A stretch of DNA of 64,000 nucleotides from Rhodobacteraceae bacterium NBU2976 (GCA_023630215.1 JALPRQ010000002.1:62001-126000), one strand, 5' to 3'; numbered from the stretch's first letter, positions 24,525-33,792 are shown. Program-made: numbers and translations. Notes: generated from the letters alone by a model not told the origin.

Positions 24525-27500
24525 TTATTCGAATTCGATCAACAGGTCTTTTGCATCAATCTGATCGCCGGGGTGAACATGCACCGCGGCGATTTTTCCC
24601 GCCTTCTCGGCGCTAATGCCGGTTTCCATTTTCATGGCTTCGATGGTCAGAAGCTGTTCGCCCTCCACCACTTCCTGCCCCGGGACGACGGCGATGGTCG
24701 CAACCATGCCGGGCATTGGCGCGCCGATATGTTTATCATTTTTCGGATCGGCTTTCTGCCGTTTTTCCGCTGACGCCACCGCCTTGCGGTTCGGCACACG
24801 GATAACGCGGGGCTGGCCGTTCAGTTCAAAGAACACACGGACATCGCCATCCTCGTTCGTTTCGCCGATGGTCTGCAACACGACCTCTAGCGTTTTGCCG
24901 GGGTCGATCTCGACGCTGATCTCGTCGCCGGGTTCCATGCCATAAAAGAAGACGGATGTGGGTAGCGTGCGGACGGGGCCATACTCCTGATGGCGGGTCA
25001 TGTAGTCGGTGAAGACCTTGGGATACATCAGGTATCCTGCGAGGTCCTCATCATCCAACACAAACCCGTCGAGCTTATCAGAGGCTTCCTTGCGGATCGC
25101 CTCCAGATCGGCGGGTTTCATCGACGCGCCGGGGCGGTCAGTGTTTGGTTTTTCACCCTTCAGCACCTTGTTGACGATCAGATCCGGGAAGCCACCCGGT
25201 GGCTGGCCCAGATTTCCGCGCATCATATCGACCACGCTGTCGGGGAAGGCGACATCAACCTTCGGGTTTTCGACGTCCGAACGCGTCAGGCCTTGTGATA
25301 CCATCATCAGGGCCATGTCACCGACCACCTTGGAGGACGGCGTCACCTTCACGATATCACCGAACATCTGGTTGACGTCGGCATAGGTCTGCGCGACCTC
25401 GTGCCAGCGTTCCTCCAGCCCCATCGATCGGGCTTGCGCCTTCAGGTTGGTGAACTGCCCGCCGGGCATTTCATGGAGGTAAACCTCCGACGCGGGGGCC
25501 ATCAGGCCGGATTCGAAGGCGGTATACTGGACGCGCACGGCCTCCCAATACTCGCTGATCTGGCGGACGGCTTTGATGTCGATGCCAGTGTCACGCTCGG
25601 TATGCGCCATGGCCTCGACGATCGAGCCGAAACAGGGTTGCGACGTGCCGCCGGAAAACGCGTCCATCGCCGCATCAACTGCATCGACGCCCGCATCTGC
25701 CGCCGCAAGAATCGTGCCAGCTGCGATACCGGACGTGTCATGCGTATGGAAATGAATCGGGATGTCGATTTCGTCTTTCAGTGCCTTGATCAGGACTTTC
25801 GCTGCCGCAGGGCGCAGCAGTCCGGCCATGTCTTTCAGGCCAAGAATATGGGCCCCAGCGGCTTGCATTTCCTTTGCCATCGCGACGTAATATTTCAGGT
25901 CATATTTCGCGCGATCGGGGTCGAGGATATCGCCGGTGTAACAAATCGTGCCCTCACAGATTTTGCCGGTATCGACGACGGCATCCATCGCGACGCGCAT
26001 GTTTTCGACCCAGTTGAGGCTGTCAAACACGCGGAAAACGTCAACGCCACTTTCGGCGGCTTGCTTCACAAAGAACTGCACGACATTGTCCGGGTAATTG
26101 GTATAGCCAACCCCGTTCGACGCGCGCAGCAGCATTTGCGACATGATGTTAGGCATCCGTTCGCGTAGGTCGCGCAGTCGTTGCCAAGGGCATTCCTGCA
26201 AGAAGCGGTAAGCCACATCAAACGTCGCCCCACCCCAGCATTCGACACTGAACAGTTCCGGCAGATTATGCGCATAGCTTTCCGCGACATTCAGCATGTC
26301 GATGGAGCGCATGCGGGTGGCCAGCAGCGACTGGTGCCCATCGCGCATCGTCGTGTCGGTCATCAGCAATTGTGGCTGGGCCAGCATCCAGTCAGCAACG
26401 GCTTTCGCGCCTTTTTCTTCCAGCAGGTTGCGGGTACCTTTGGCCGGTTCCTCGGCCATGAATTTCGGCGCCTTGGGTTTGCGGGCATGCGCAGGCGGCG
26501 TCGCGCGGCCTTCGGTTTCCGGATGCCCGTTCACCGAAATATCGGCGATATAGGTCAGGATTTTCGTGGCCCGGTCGCGTCGTTTCTTGAACTCCATCAG
26601 CTCGGGCGTCGAGTCGATGAATTTCGTTGTGTAAGTGTTGTTCAGGAAGGTCGGGTGCTTCAGCAGGTTTTCGACGAACGCGATGTTGGTCGACACCCCG
26701 CGAATACGAAACTCGCGGAGCGCACGGTCCAACCGCGCAATCGCGACCTCGGGCGTTTCCGCCCACGCCGTCACCTTCACCAGCAGACTGTCGTAATAGC
26801 GCGTGATCACCGCGCCGGAATAGGCTGTGCCACCATCCAGACGGATGCCCATGCCGGACGCTGATCGATACGCGGTCAGACGGCCATAATCGGGGATGAA
26901 GTTGTTCTGCGGATCCTCGGTCGTGATGCGGCATTGCAAGGCGTGACCGTTTAATTTTACATCCGCTTGCGAAGGTTTTCCGGTTGCCTCGGCAATGCTC
27001 GCCCCCTGCGCCAGCATGATCTGGGCACGCACGATATCGATTCCGGTCACTTCCTCCGTCACCGTATGTTCGACCTGCACGCGAGGGTTAACTTCGATGA
27101 AGAAGAATTCCTCGGTATCCATATCCATCAGGAATTCGACGGTGCCCGCGCACTGGTATCCCACATGAGCGCAGATTTTCTTGCCCAGCGCACAAAGGTT
27201 TTCACGCTGTTCCTGCGTCAGATAGGGCGCTGGGGCGCGTTCGACAACCTTTTGGTTGCGCCGCTGAACGGAACAATCGCGTTCCCACAGATGGTAAATC
27301 TCCCCTTGCTGATCGCCAAGAATCTGGACCTCCACGTGGCGCGCGCGTTGCACCAGACGTTCCAGATAGCCCTCGCCATTGCCGAACGCCGCTTCGGCTT
27401 CGCGACGGCCTTCGAGGACTTTTTCCTCCAGCTCGTCCTCGGACATGATCGGGCGCATCCCGCGACCGCCACCCCCCCAGCTGGCTTTCAGCATGAAGGG

Positions 27501-27968
27501 ATAGCCGATTTCGTTCGCCATCCGGCGGACTTCGTTCATATCGTCGGGCAAAACGTCAGTCGCGGGGACAACGGGCACACCCGCTTCGATTGCCACACGG
27601 CGGGCAGACGCTTTGTCCCCCAACTGGCGCATGGTTTTGGCTTTGGGACCAATAAACGTAATCCCGGCCTTGTCACACGCATCCACAAAATCGGGGTTTT
27701 CGGACAACAGGCCATAGCCAGGGTGGATCGCATCCGCGCCGCATTCCTTGGCCACACGGATGATTTCTTCGATGCTCAGATAGGCCGCAACGGGGCCTAA
27801 CCCGTCGCCAATCCGGTATGCCTCGTCCGCCTTGAACCGGTGGAGCCCCAGCTTATCCTCCTCGGCATAAACGGCGACAGTCCGCTTCCCCATTTCGTTC
27901 GCCGCGCGCATGATGCGGATAGCGATCTCACCCCGGTTAGCGATCAGGATTTTGCGGAAATCTTTCAT
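24525..27968 (-). CDS. pyc: Pyruvate carboxylase
   Basis: 1147 residues, full length for the single-chain enzyme. Biotin carboxylase domain about 1-455 (ATP-grasp with SWGGGGRGMRP and EVNPRVQVEHTVTEE), carboxyltransferase about 540-810 (TTMRDGHQSLLATRMR, metal-binding HFHTHDTSG), then the biotin carrier domain with the acceptor lysine at about 1113 in EAMKMETG. It carboxylates pyruvate to oxaloacetate to refill the TCA cycle. AAGGGGC precedes ATG 27968. Single-gene unit. Confidence 0.97.
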   Translation of the reverse strand: MKDFRKILIANRGEIAIRIMRAANEMGKRTVAVYAEEDKLGLHRFKADEAYRIGDGLGPVAAYLSIEEIIRVAKECGADAIHPGYGLLSENPDFVDACDKAGITFIGPKAKTMRQLGDKASARRVAIEAGVPVVPATDVLPDDMNEVRRMANEIGYPFMLKASWGGGGRGMRPIMSEDELEEKVLEGRREAEAAFGNGEGYLERLVQRARHVEVQILGDQQGEIYHLWERDCSVQRRNQKVVERAPAPYLTQEQRENLCALGKKICAHVGYQCAGTVEFLMDMDTEEFFFIEVNPRVQVEHTVTEEVTGIDIVRAQIMLAQGASIAEATGKPSQADVKLNGHALQCRITTEDPQNNFIPDYGRLTAYRSASGMGIRLDGGTAYSGAVITRYYDSLLVKVTAWAETPEVAIARLDRALREFRIRGVSTNIAFVENLLKHPTFLNNTYTTKFIDSTPELMEFKKRRDRATKILTYIADISVNGHPETEGRATPPAHARKPKAPKFMAEEPAKGTRNLLEEKGAKAVADWMLAQPQLLMTDTTMRDGHQSLLATRMRSIDMLNVAESYAHNLPELFSVECWGGATFDVAYRFLQECPWQRLRDLRERMPNIMSQMLLRASNGVGYTNYPDNVVQFFVKQAAESGVDVFRVFDSLNWVENMRVAMDAVVDTGKICEGTICYTGDILDPDRAKYDLKYYVAMAKEMQAAGAHILGLKDMAGLLRPAAAKVLIKALKDEIDIPIHFHTHDTSGIAAGTILAAADAGVDAVDAAMDAFSGGTSQPCFGSIVEAMAHTERDTGIDIKAVRQISEYWEAVRVQYTAFESGLMAPASEVYLHEMPGGQFTNLKAQARSMGLEERWHEVAQTYADVNQMFGDIVKVTPSSKVVGDMALMMVSQGLTRSDVENPKVDVAFPDSVVDMMRGNLGQPPGGFPDLIVNKVLKGEKPNTDRPGASMKPADLEAIRKEASDKLDGFVLDDEDLAGYLMYPKVFTDYMTRHQEYGPVRTLPTSVFFYGMEPGDEISVEIDPGKTLEVVLQTIGETNEDGDVRVFFELNGQPRVIRVPNRKAVASAEKRQKADPKNDKHIGAPMPGMVATIAVVPGQEVVEGEQLLTIEAMKMETGISAEKAGKIAAVHVHPGDQIDAKDLLIEFE

Positions 27969-28093
27969 GTCGAAGCCCCTTGTAGAACTGGGTTAGCGTC
28001 CCTTACCTATTTCTTACCCTGCCAGCGGGTGAAAGACAATGCAGCGAGACGATCTGGCTATCCAGAATTCGCACGATATGCTATTTTTTGGGC

Positions 28094-29959
28094 ATGAGAA
28101 TTGTTGGGGGCATACTGGTGGGGTTCTTCCTCGCCTCTCCGATCGTCGCGAATGACCGTATCGGTGTGCGCGTCGTCGATGGCGAGGGTGAGTTTTACAA
28201 CATTGTCACGAATGAAACCTTCGTCGCGCGTGGCGTCAATTATGTCGACATGCAGTCCCATGGCTGGGCGACATTCGACAGCGCGCTGGCGACAGATGTT
28301 TTCGACGAAGTGCGCATCCGCACGGCGTTCGAAAACCTCTCTGACCTTGGCTACAATACCGTTCGGCTGTTTTTCGACATATGCAATGTCGGGTCCTATT
28401 GCCTCACGGACGAGGGGCGCGAGGGCCTGAACCCAGCCTATCTGGACAATCTTGCGACCTTCACGCGGCTGGCGGATGAATATGGGATTTACCTGATCCT
28501 CACCTCCAACGACATTCCAGATTTCGGTGGCTATGGCGAGATTGCGAACCGTGACGCCGGGCCGATGTTTGAAGGCTATCGCAACACCCATTTCATGACC
28601 GCGTCAGGTGTGGCGGCATTCGAAGCCTACTGGACCGACCTGATGGCCGGGATGGCCGAACGAGACATAGCGTGGGACGCGGTGCTCGGCTGGTCGTTAC
28701 TGAACGAACAGTGGATATTCAAAGATCAACCGCCCTGGTCGTTAACCGCAGGTGTGGTGCAGAACGGCACGGGGCAGTCCTATGTCCTCGCCGATCCGGA
28801 CCAGAAACGCGCTTTGCTGGCGGACAATTTGATATTGATCACCGAACGGGTCAGCGCGATAATCAAAGCCACCGATCCTGACGCGATGGTGACGATGGGG
28901 TTCTTTAATCCCCAATTCCCGAACCCGACAGGCATTGGCGGCGACTGGTATGTCGATACGGAACCGCTGCTGGCGGGGGCAGTGCTCGATTTCTTTGACT
29001 TCCATGCCTATCCCGACTGGGACTTGCCGATTGACAAGATCGCCCAGAATTACGGTATGCCGCAGCATCGCGATAAGGTGGTGATCATGGGGGAAGTTGG
29101 GTCTTCCGCCGCGCTGATTCCCGATATCGTAACCGCGGTGCGGGCTGAACAGGAATGGATGGTGGCGAGCTGTAAAGAGGGGTTCGACGGCTGGCTGCAT
29201 TGGGGCTATTACGCCTTTCCCGACGGCGTTGACCTGCACCCGCCATATACATTCGATATGGAAGGGCGGTTGTTCGAAACTGCACTGGCTCCGGTGAACC
29301 GGCCCGATCCCTGTCTGGACGACGACTATATTCCGCGCGTGAACGTGGCGATTGAGGCTGTGGCCGAAGCGCAGCGTTCACTGCCCGACCATCCACCAGC
29401 CTTCTTGACCGACGGTCTACCCACCACATGGGAAAGCGGGTCCGACCCGCCAGTTTGGGTTCGTCTGACATTGGCCGAACCGACGCGGGTGGAAGCGGTT
29501 CTCGCACAACTCGCACAATGGCCAGCGTCGGATACGCGTTATGCGGCCTCCGTTCGGCTGGCAGATGGGACGCGCGTTTCGTTGGGGGAAGTTGCGGGAT
29601 ATACCGAAGATACGGACCTTGTGCGGTTCGACTTGCCAGGTGGGCTAGATGAAGTTGTCGAGGTTCAGATTGATGCTTTGGAATCCGAAAGCTGGATTTC
29701 CTATTATAATGTAGACGTGCTGCGCGCCGCCGACGGCCCGCCCGCCTGTTTGGTCATCGCCGACGCGGCGGTGAATCTGCGCGGTGATCCGTCCACTGAC
29801 AATCCGCCGGTTGGCCGACTGGCAGCGGGCTGGGCAATGATGGCGACCGAGCTTGTCGCGGTCGAGGGGGCGCTACCATGGTTCCACCTGTCCAACGACT
29901 CCTACGTTCGCGTCGATGTGGTGGCGGCCGGCAGCGCCTGTCAGCGGTTGCTGGACTAG
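28094..29959 (+). CDS. Exported GH5-like glycoside hydrolase with C-terminal SH3-like domain
   Basis: 621 residues from ATG 28094. A signal peptide (MRIVGGILVGFFLASPIVAN) precedes a TIM-barrel domain like family 5 endo-mannanases/cellulases: ARGVNYVD, NTVRLFFD, putative acid/base Glu at about 205 (WSLLNEQW) and nucleophile Glu at about 334 (VVIMGEVGSS). About 410-540 looks like a discoidin-type beta-sandwich (PPVWVRLTLAEPTRVEAVLA) and about 545-615 an SH3-like module (AAVNLRGDPSTDNPPVGRL). It probably acts on an extracellular or periplasmic polysaccharide. The substrate is unknown. Confidence 0.7.
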   Translation: MRIVGGILVGFFLASPIVANDRIGVRVVDGEGEFYNIVTNETFVARGVNYVDMQSHGWATFDSALATDVFDEVRIRTAFENLSDLGYNTVRLFFDICNVGSYCLTDEGREGLNPAYLDNLATFTRLADEYGIYLILTSNDIPDFGGYGEIANRDAGPMFEGYRNTHFMTASGVAAFEAYWTDLMAGMAERDIAWDAVLGWSLLNEQWIFKDQPPWSLTAGVVQNGTGQSYVLADPDQKRALLADNLILITERVSAIIKATDPDAMVTMGFFNPQFPNPTGIGGDWYVDTEPLLAGAVLDFFDFHAYPDWDLPIDKIAQNYGMPQHRDKVVIMGEVGSSAALIPDIVTAVRAEQEWMVASCKEGFDGWLHWGYYAFPDGVDLHPPYTFDMEGRLFETALAPVNRPDPCLDDDYIPRVNVAIEAVAEAQRSLPDHPPAFLTDGLPTTWESGSDPPVWVRLTLAEPTRVEAVLAQLAQWPASDTRYAASVRLADGTRVSLGEVAGYTEDTDLVRFDLPGGLDEVVEVQIDALESESWISYYNVDVLRAADGPPACLVIADAAVNLRGDPSTDNPPVGRLAAGWAMMATELVAVEGALPWFHLSNDSYVRVDVVAAGSACQRLLD

Positions 29960-29960
29960 A

Positions 29961-29975
29961 GAACATCCCGCGAAC
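29961..29975. promoter_or_regulatory. LexA box upstream of the UvrD/PcrA helicase gene
   Basis: GAACATCCCGCGAAC is an exact GAAC-N7-GAAC, the alphaproteobacterial SOS box, lying 44 bases before the helicase start and just after the stop of the preceding gene. SOS control is inferred from this match. Confidence 0.75.
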
Positions 29976-30019
29976 ATTTAATCTTTTCTTTCAAGCCTCG
30001 GCGCGGTAGTTAAAGACTC

Positions 30020-32383
30020 ATGAACGACAGCGATTTCGACGAGTCAACTGCGATGGAACGCGCCGCCGGTGGGCTGGCAGCACGGGCGATGGGTGCCCGC
30101 CCGATGCCTTATCTCGACGAGCTGAACCCGGCCCAGCGCGAGGCGGTGGAAACTCTGGATGGTCCAGTTCTGGTGCTGGCGGGCGCGGGAACCGGCAAGA
30201 CCAAAGCCCTGACCGCGCGGATCGCGCATTTGTTGAATACCGGACGGGCGCAGCCAAACGAGATCTTGGCAGTGACCTTCACCAACAAAGCCGCGAAAGA
30301 AATGAAAGCCCGCGTCGGTCGTCACGTTGGCGGCGTTATCGAAGGGATGCCATGGCTGGGCACGTTTCATTCGCTTTGCGTAAAACTGTTGCGACGGCAT
30401 GCGGAGCTGGTGGACCTGAAATCCAACTTTACGATTCTGGACACTGACGATCAGGTGCGGTTGTTGAAGCAGCTGATTCAGGCGGAGAATATCGACGAGA
30501 AACGTTGGCCTGCGCGAATGCTGGCATCGTTTATCGACGACTGGAAAAACCGGGCCTGGACACCGGCAAACGTGCCGTCGTCCGAGGCACTGAAATATGA
30601 TCGACGAGGGACGGAGTTTTACGAGGCCTATCAGGAACGGCTGAAGGTTCTGAACGCCGTCGACTTTGGTGACCTGCTGTTGCACATGGTCACAATTTTC
30701 CAGAAACACCCAGATATTCTAGAGAAATATCAGAGATGGTTTAAGTTTATACTAGTTGACGAATACCAAGATACAAACGTCGCCCAGTATCTGTGGTTGC
30801 GGCTGTTGGCGGGCGGTCACAAAAACATCTGCTGTGTCGGTGATGACGACCAGTCAATTTACGGCTGGCGAGGCGCTGAAGTGGGCAATATCCTGAAATT
30901 CGAGAAGGATTTCCCCGGCGCAAAAATTGTCCGATTGGAACAAAACTATCGTTCGACCCCACATATATTGGCCGCAGCGAGCAAAGTAATTGCAGGAAAC
31001 GAACAACGGCTGGGTAAGGACCTGTGGACAGATGTCAGCGAGGGCGAAAAGGTCCGACTGATCGGTCATTGGGATGGCGAGGAGGAGGCGCGGTGGATCG
31101 GAGAGGAGATCGAATCCTACCAACGCGGCACCCGCAATCTTGATCCGTTCAGCCTTGATGATATCGCCATCCTTGTCCGCGCCTCCTACCAGATGCGCGC
31201 GTTCGAAGATCGGTTCCTGTCCATCGGCATCCCCTATCGTGTAATCGGCGGCCCGCGCTTCTATGAGCGCATGGAAATCCGCGATGCCATGGCCTATTTC
31301 CGGGTTGTTGTCAGCCCGGACGATGGGCTGGCGTTTGAACGCATCGTCAACACGCCCAAACGCGGGTTGGGCGACAAAGCACTGCAATTGATCAACAAAA
31401 CCGCCCGCGAGAATGGCGTTTCCCTACTGGAAGGTGCGCGGATCGTCGTGGCCGAAGATTTGTTGTCCGGCAAGGCGCGCGGGTCACTTCTGACGCTGAT
31501 CGAAAGTTTCGACCGCTGGATGGCGCAGCATAAAGCGGGCGACCTAGATCATGTGGAACTGGCGGAGATCATCCTCGACGAATCCGGGTATACGGATTTC
31601 TGGAAGAATGACAAAACGCCCGAAGCGCCCGGCCGATTGGAAAACCTGAAGGAGCTGATCAAAGCGCTCGAAGAATTCGAGAACCTGCAAGGGTTTTTGG
31701 AACATGTCTCGCTCGTCATGGACAACGCGCAGGAGGATGCGGCAGAAAAGGTGTCCATCATGACACTTCATGCAGCAAAGGGCCTGGAATTCCCTGTCGT
31801 GTTCCTGCCGGGGTGGGAGGATGGGTTATTCCCCTCCCAACGTTCGATGGATGAAAGCGGATTAAAGGGGCTGGAGGAAGAACGGCGCCTTGCCTATGTC
31901 GGCATCACCCGCGCCGAAGAAATCTGCACCATCAGCTTCGCCGCCAATCGTCGGATCTATAACCAGTGGCAAAGCGCCCTGCCCTCGCGCTTCATCGACG
32001 AACTGCCCGAGGATCATGTCGAGGTGCTAACGCCACCCGGCCTTTACGGTGGCAATCACGGCGCGGCGGCGAATATCCCGGGCGTCGGTCGGGCCAGCGA
32101 CATGATGGACCGCGCGGAAAACGCCGATGTCTATAACTCGCCAGGTTGGCGTCGCATGCAATCGCGATCTCAGAAACCTCATGCTACGCCAGCGTCGCGG
32201 ATGGTGATTGACAGCACAGCCTCCCCGGCCTTTCAGCCGGGGGACCGGATATTCCACCAGAAATTCGGCTATGGCGTCGTTGCAGAAATCGAGGGCGACA
32301 AACTGTTCATCCGCTTTGACAAAGCCGGCGAAAAACATGTTGCCGCCAGCTACGTCACTTCCGCTGACGAAGTGCCGTTCTAG
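30020..32383 (+). CDS. uvrD: UvrD/PcrA-type ATP-dependent DNA helicase
   Basis: 787 residues. Superfamily-1A helicase motifs: Q-motif LNPAQREAVE, Walker A AGAGTGKTKALT, Ia TFTNKAAKEM, II LVDEYQDTN, III GDDDQSIYGWRGA, IV LEQNYRS, V MTLHAAKGLEFPVV, VI VGITRAEE. A Tudor-like C-terminal segment (FHQKFGYGVVAEIEGDKLFI) is as in PcrA/UvrD. It unwinds DNA in nucleotide-excision and mismatch repair and clears RNA polymerase or RecA. A LexA box precedes it. Its stop shares the four bases CTAG with the convergent SRPBCC gene. Confidence 0.93.
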   Translation: MNDSDFDESTAMERAAGGLAARAMGARPMPYLDELNPAQREAVETLDGPVLVLAGAGTGKTKALTARIAHLLNTGRAQPNEILAVTFTNKAAKEMKARVGRHVGGVIEGMPWLGTFHSLCVKLLRRHAELVDLKSNFTILDTDDQVRLLKQLIQAENIDEKRWPARMLASFIDDWKNRAWTPANVPSSEALKYDRRGTEFYEAYQERLKVLNAVDFGDLLLHMVTIFQKHPDILEKYQRWFKFILVDEYQDTNVAQYLWLRLLAGGHKNICCVGDDDQSIYGWRGAEVGNILKFEKDFPGAKIVRLEQNYRSTPHILAAASKVIAGNEQRLGKDLWTDVSEGEKVRLIGHWDGEEEARWIGEEIESYQRGTRNLDPFSLDDIAILVRASYQMRAFEDRFLSIGIPYRVIGGPRFYERMEIRDAMAYFRVVVSPDDGLAFERIVNTPKRGLGDKALQLINKTARENGVSLLEGARIVVAEDLLSGKARGSLLTLIESFDRWMAQHKAGDLDHVELAEIILDESGYTDFWKNDKTPEAPGRLENLKELIKALEEFENLQGFLEHVSLVMDNAQEDAAEKVSIMTLHAAKGLEFPVVFLPGWEDGLFPSQRSMDESGLKGLEEERRLAYVGITRAEEICTISFAANRRIYNQWQSALPSRFIDELPEDHVEVLTPPGLYGGNHGAAANIPGVGRASDMMDRAENADVYNSPGWRRMQSRSQKPHATPASRMVIDSTASPAFQPGDRIFHQKFGYGVVAEIEGDKLFIRFDKAGEKHVAASYVTSADEVPF

Positions 32384-32844
32384 GCTGCAAAAACTGGGCG
32401 CCGAATTGCTTTCTCATCAAGCCCGCCGAGCACCTTTTTCATCATTTCTGAAACATAGCGTTTCAGGACAATCACATTCATAACACTTCCAAGTGGTCCA
32501 TATTTCGGCGTGTATTCCATTTCCATCGACAACAGCGAACCGGTGCCGTGCGGGACCACGCGCAAGGTGGTCAGGATGTTTTTCAAGGGCATCGTGCCTT
32601 CGAAGATTTCGATTGTGTAGGACTCGCCTTCTTTCCAATCCACCACCCGTTCACGAATATAGTTTTTCCCATCCGCCAGATTGCATTGGCGCAATGTCCC
32701 GACACCGTGGGATGCGCTGCCTTCCAGCAGGTAGGAGTCTTTCAGATTTGGGTTGAAAAAATCAATATTCCCAAAATCAGCCAACAATTCCCATACTGCG
32801 GCGGGACTGGCATTGGACTTGAATGTTTCGATGATCCTTGTCAT
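32380..32844 (-). CDS. SRPBCC family protein (polyketide cyclase/START-like)
   Basis: 154 residues from ATG 32844, after a GGAGG ribosome binding site. The fold signature is clear: IIETFKSNASPAAVWELLAD at the start, WKEGESYTIEIFEG in the middle, and the long C-terminal helix VLKRYVSEMMKKVLGGLDEK. SRPBCC proteins bind hydrophobic small molecules; the ligand is unknown. It is divergent from a TetR regulator with two palindromic operators in between, so it is probably the regulated target. Confidence 0.8.
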   Translation of the reverse strand: MTRIIETFKSNASPAAVWELLADFGNIDFFNPNLKDSYLLEGSASHGVGTLRQCNLADGKNYIRERVVDWKEGESYTIEIFEGTMPLKNILTTLRVVPHGTGSLLSMEMEYTPKYGPLGSVMNVIVLKRYVSEMMKKVLGGLDEKAIRRPVFAA

Positions 32845-32853
32845 ATATTCCTC

Positions 32854-32896
32854 CTGAGAATGATCGTTCTCAGGATATAAGAGAATGATCATTCTC
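32854..32896. promoter_or_regulatory. Double palindromic operator of the divergent TetR/SRPBCC pair
   Basis: Two copies of one inverted repeat: GAGAATGATCGTTCTC (32856-32871, flanked by CT and AG that extend the pairing) and the perfect palindrome GAGAATGATCATTCTC (32881-32896). Centres are 25 bp apart. The first overlaps the leader of the SRPBCC gene, the second precedes the TetR gene. TetR binding is inferred. Confidence 0.75.
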
Positions 32897-32916
32897 CGTC
32901 AAGGAAAAGGCATAAC

Positions 32917-33495
32917 ATGAGCGTGAACACCCCGGCAGAGAACCGACAAGTTCTTGATAAGGCGATGAATTTATTCTGGATAAATGGGGTCGCCAACACA
33001 TCATATCCTGACATTGTGCAGACGACAGGGTTAAGCCGCAAGGCGCTTTACGCGCGCTGGCCGGACAAGACCGCATTGGTTCATGATGCCCTGACACATT
33101 ATCGCGAAACCATTCTGGGTCCGATCTTGGCGCAGTTGCAGCCCGCTTCGTTGGTATCGGTTGGGAAATTTTGGGATTTTCTGGAAGCCGGCCTGACAAG
33201 CGGGGAATATCACGGCTGTTTCCTATTTCGATCCGCAGGTGGTGATCTGGCCGAGGACCCCGAGGTTACAGCAGCCCTGTCAGATCATTTGCAGCGCCTA
33301 AGCAATGGGTTTCAGGGATGTTTCAAACAGGCCATTCAGCAAGGGGATTTGCCGAGCACCTTCGATATTCAAACCGCAACCTGGCAGGTTTTGGCGATCC
33401 TGACCACGATTTCCAGTTTTGGCGGGAATCCGTCTCTGTCTGGCGACATTCCTGCCCTGATCCAAACCGGTCGCAAATCCTGTGGGTTGAAATAG
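32917..33495 (+). CDS. TetR/AcrR family regulator (partner of the SRPBCC gene)
   Basis: 192 residues. The helix-turn-helix is FWINGVANTSYPDIVQTTGL then SRKALYARWPDKTALVHDAL; the C-terminal domain is the usual helical ligand pocket. AAGGAAAAGG lies before ATG 32917. It probably represses itself and the divergent SRPBCC gene through the paired palindromes between them. Its stop codon falls in the T-rich tail of the convergent small-RNA terminator. Confidence 0.88.
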   Translation: MSVNTPAENRQVLDKAMNLFWINGVANTSYPDIVQTTGLSRKALYARWPDKTALVHDALTHYRETILGPILAQLQPASLVSVGKFWDFLEAGLTSGEYHGCFLFRSAGGDLAEDPEVTAALSDHLQRLSNGFQGCFKQAIQQGDLPSTFDIQTATWQVLAILTTISSFGGNPSLSGDIPALIQTGRKSCGLK

Positions 33496-33573
33496 AAAAC
33501 GGCGTTACGATCGGGAGGAGGTGATCGTAACGCCGTTCTGTATACGCGGGGCTGGGAGGAGGATGCCCCGGTA
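33490..33573 (-). ncRNA. CcsR/'cuckoo'-type small RNA with two CCUCCUCCC hairpin loops
   Basis: On the minus strand, just after the DUF1127 stop, hairpin 1 (CGGGGC arm 33547-33552 with GCCCCG arm 33565-33570) exposes CCTCCTCCC in its loop (33554-33562). Hairpin 2 has a perfect 15-pair stem (33498-33512 with 33523-33537), again with CCTCCTCCC in the loop (33513-33521), and is followed by TTTTCTATTT as a terminator. In Rhodobacter sphaeroides, CcsR1-4 RNAs have this two-loop anti-Shine-Dalgarno design, are processed from the 3' end of a DUF1127 mRNA, and are induced by RpoH sigma factors under stress. Ends are approximate. Confidence 0.85.
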
Positions 33574-33576
33574 TTC

Positions 33577-33792
33577 TTATTTGCCGTAAACCGCCTCGCG
33601 AGCGATTGCAGCGATGTCCCCGCGGTAAATGCCAAGGTCGGCAAGGTCACGGTCCTGAAGCAGGTTCAGTTCGTTAAATGTTGCGCGATACAAGCGATAG
33701 TCCTTGAAGGACTGGCGGATATCGGCGAAAAACTCTGCGACACGACCCTTGGAGGCGGCAACAGACGTCGTATTTGCAGCAATGTAAGCCAT
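33577..33792 (-). CDS. ccaF1: DUF1127 protein, CcaF1-like (host mRNA of the small RNA)
   Basis: 71 residues from ATG 33792, preceded by AAAGGA. The DUF1127 domain is at the C-terminus: RLYRATFNELNLLQDRDLAD, LGIYRGDIAAIARE. The N-terminal half is a variable helix (GRVAEFFADIRQSFKDYR). The gene is placed exactly as RSP_6037 (CcaF1) of R. sphaeroides, directly before a CCUCCUCCC small RNA; CcaF1 is an RNA-binding protein affecting sRNA processing. The symbol is given by context and similarity. A perfect palindrome GCGGGATATCCCGC lies in its leader (33819-33832). Confidence 0.8.
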   Translation of the reverse strand: MAYIAANTTSVAASKGRVAEFFADIRQSFKDYRLYRATFNELNLLQDRDLADLGIYRGDIAAIAREAVYGK

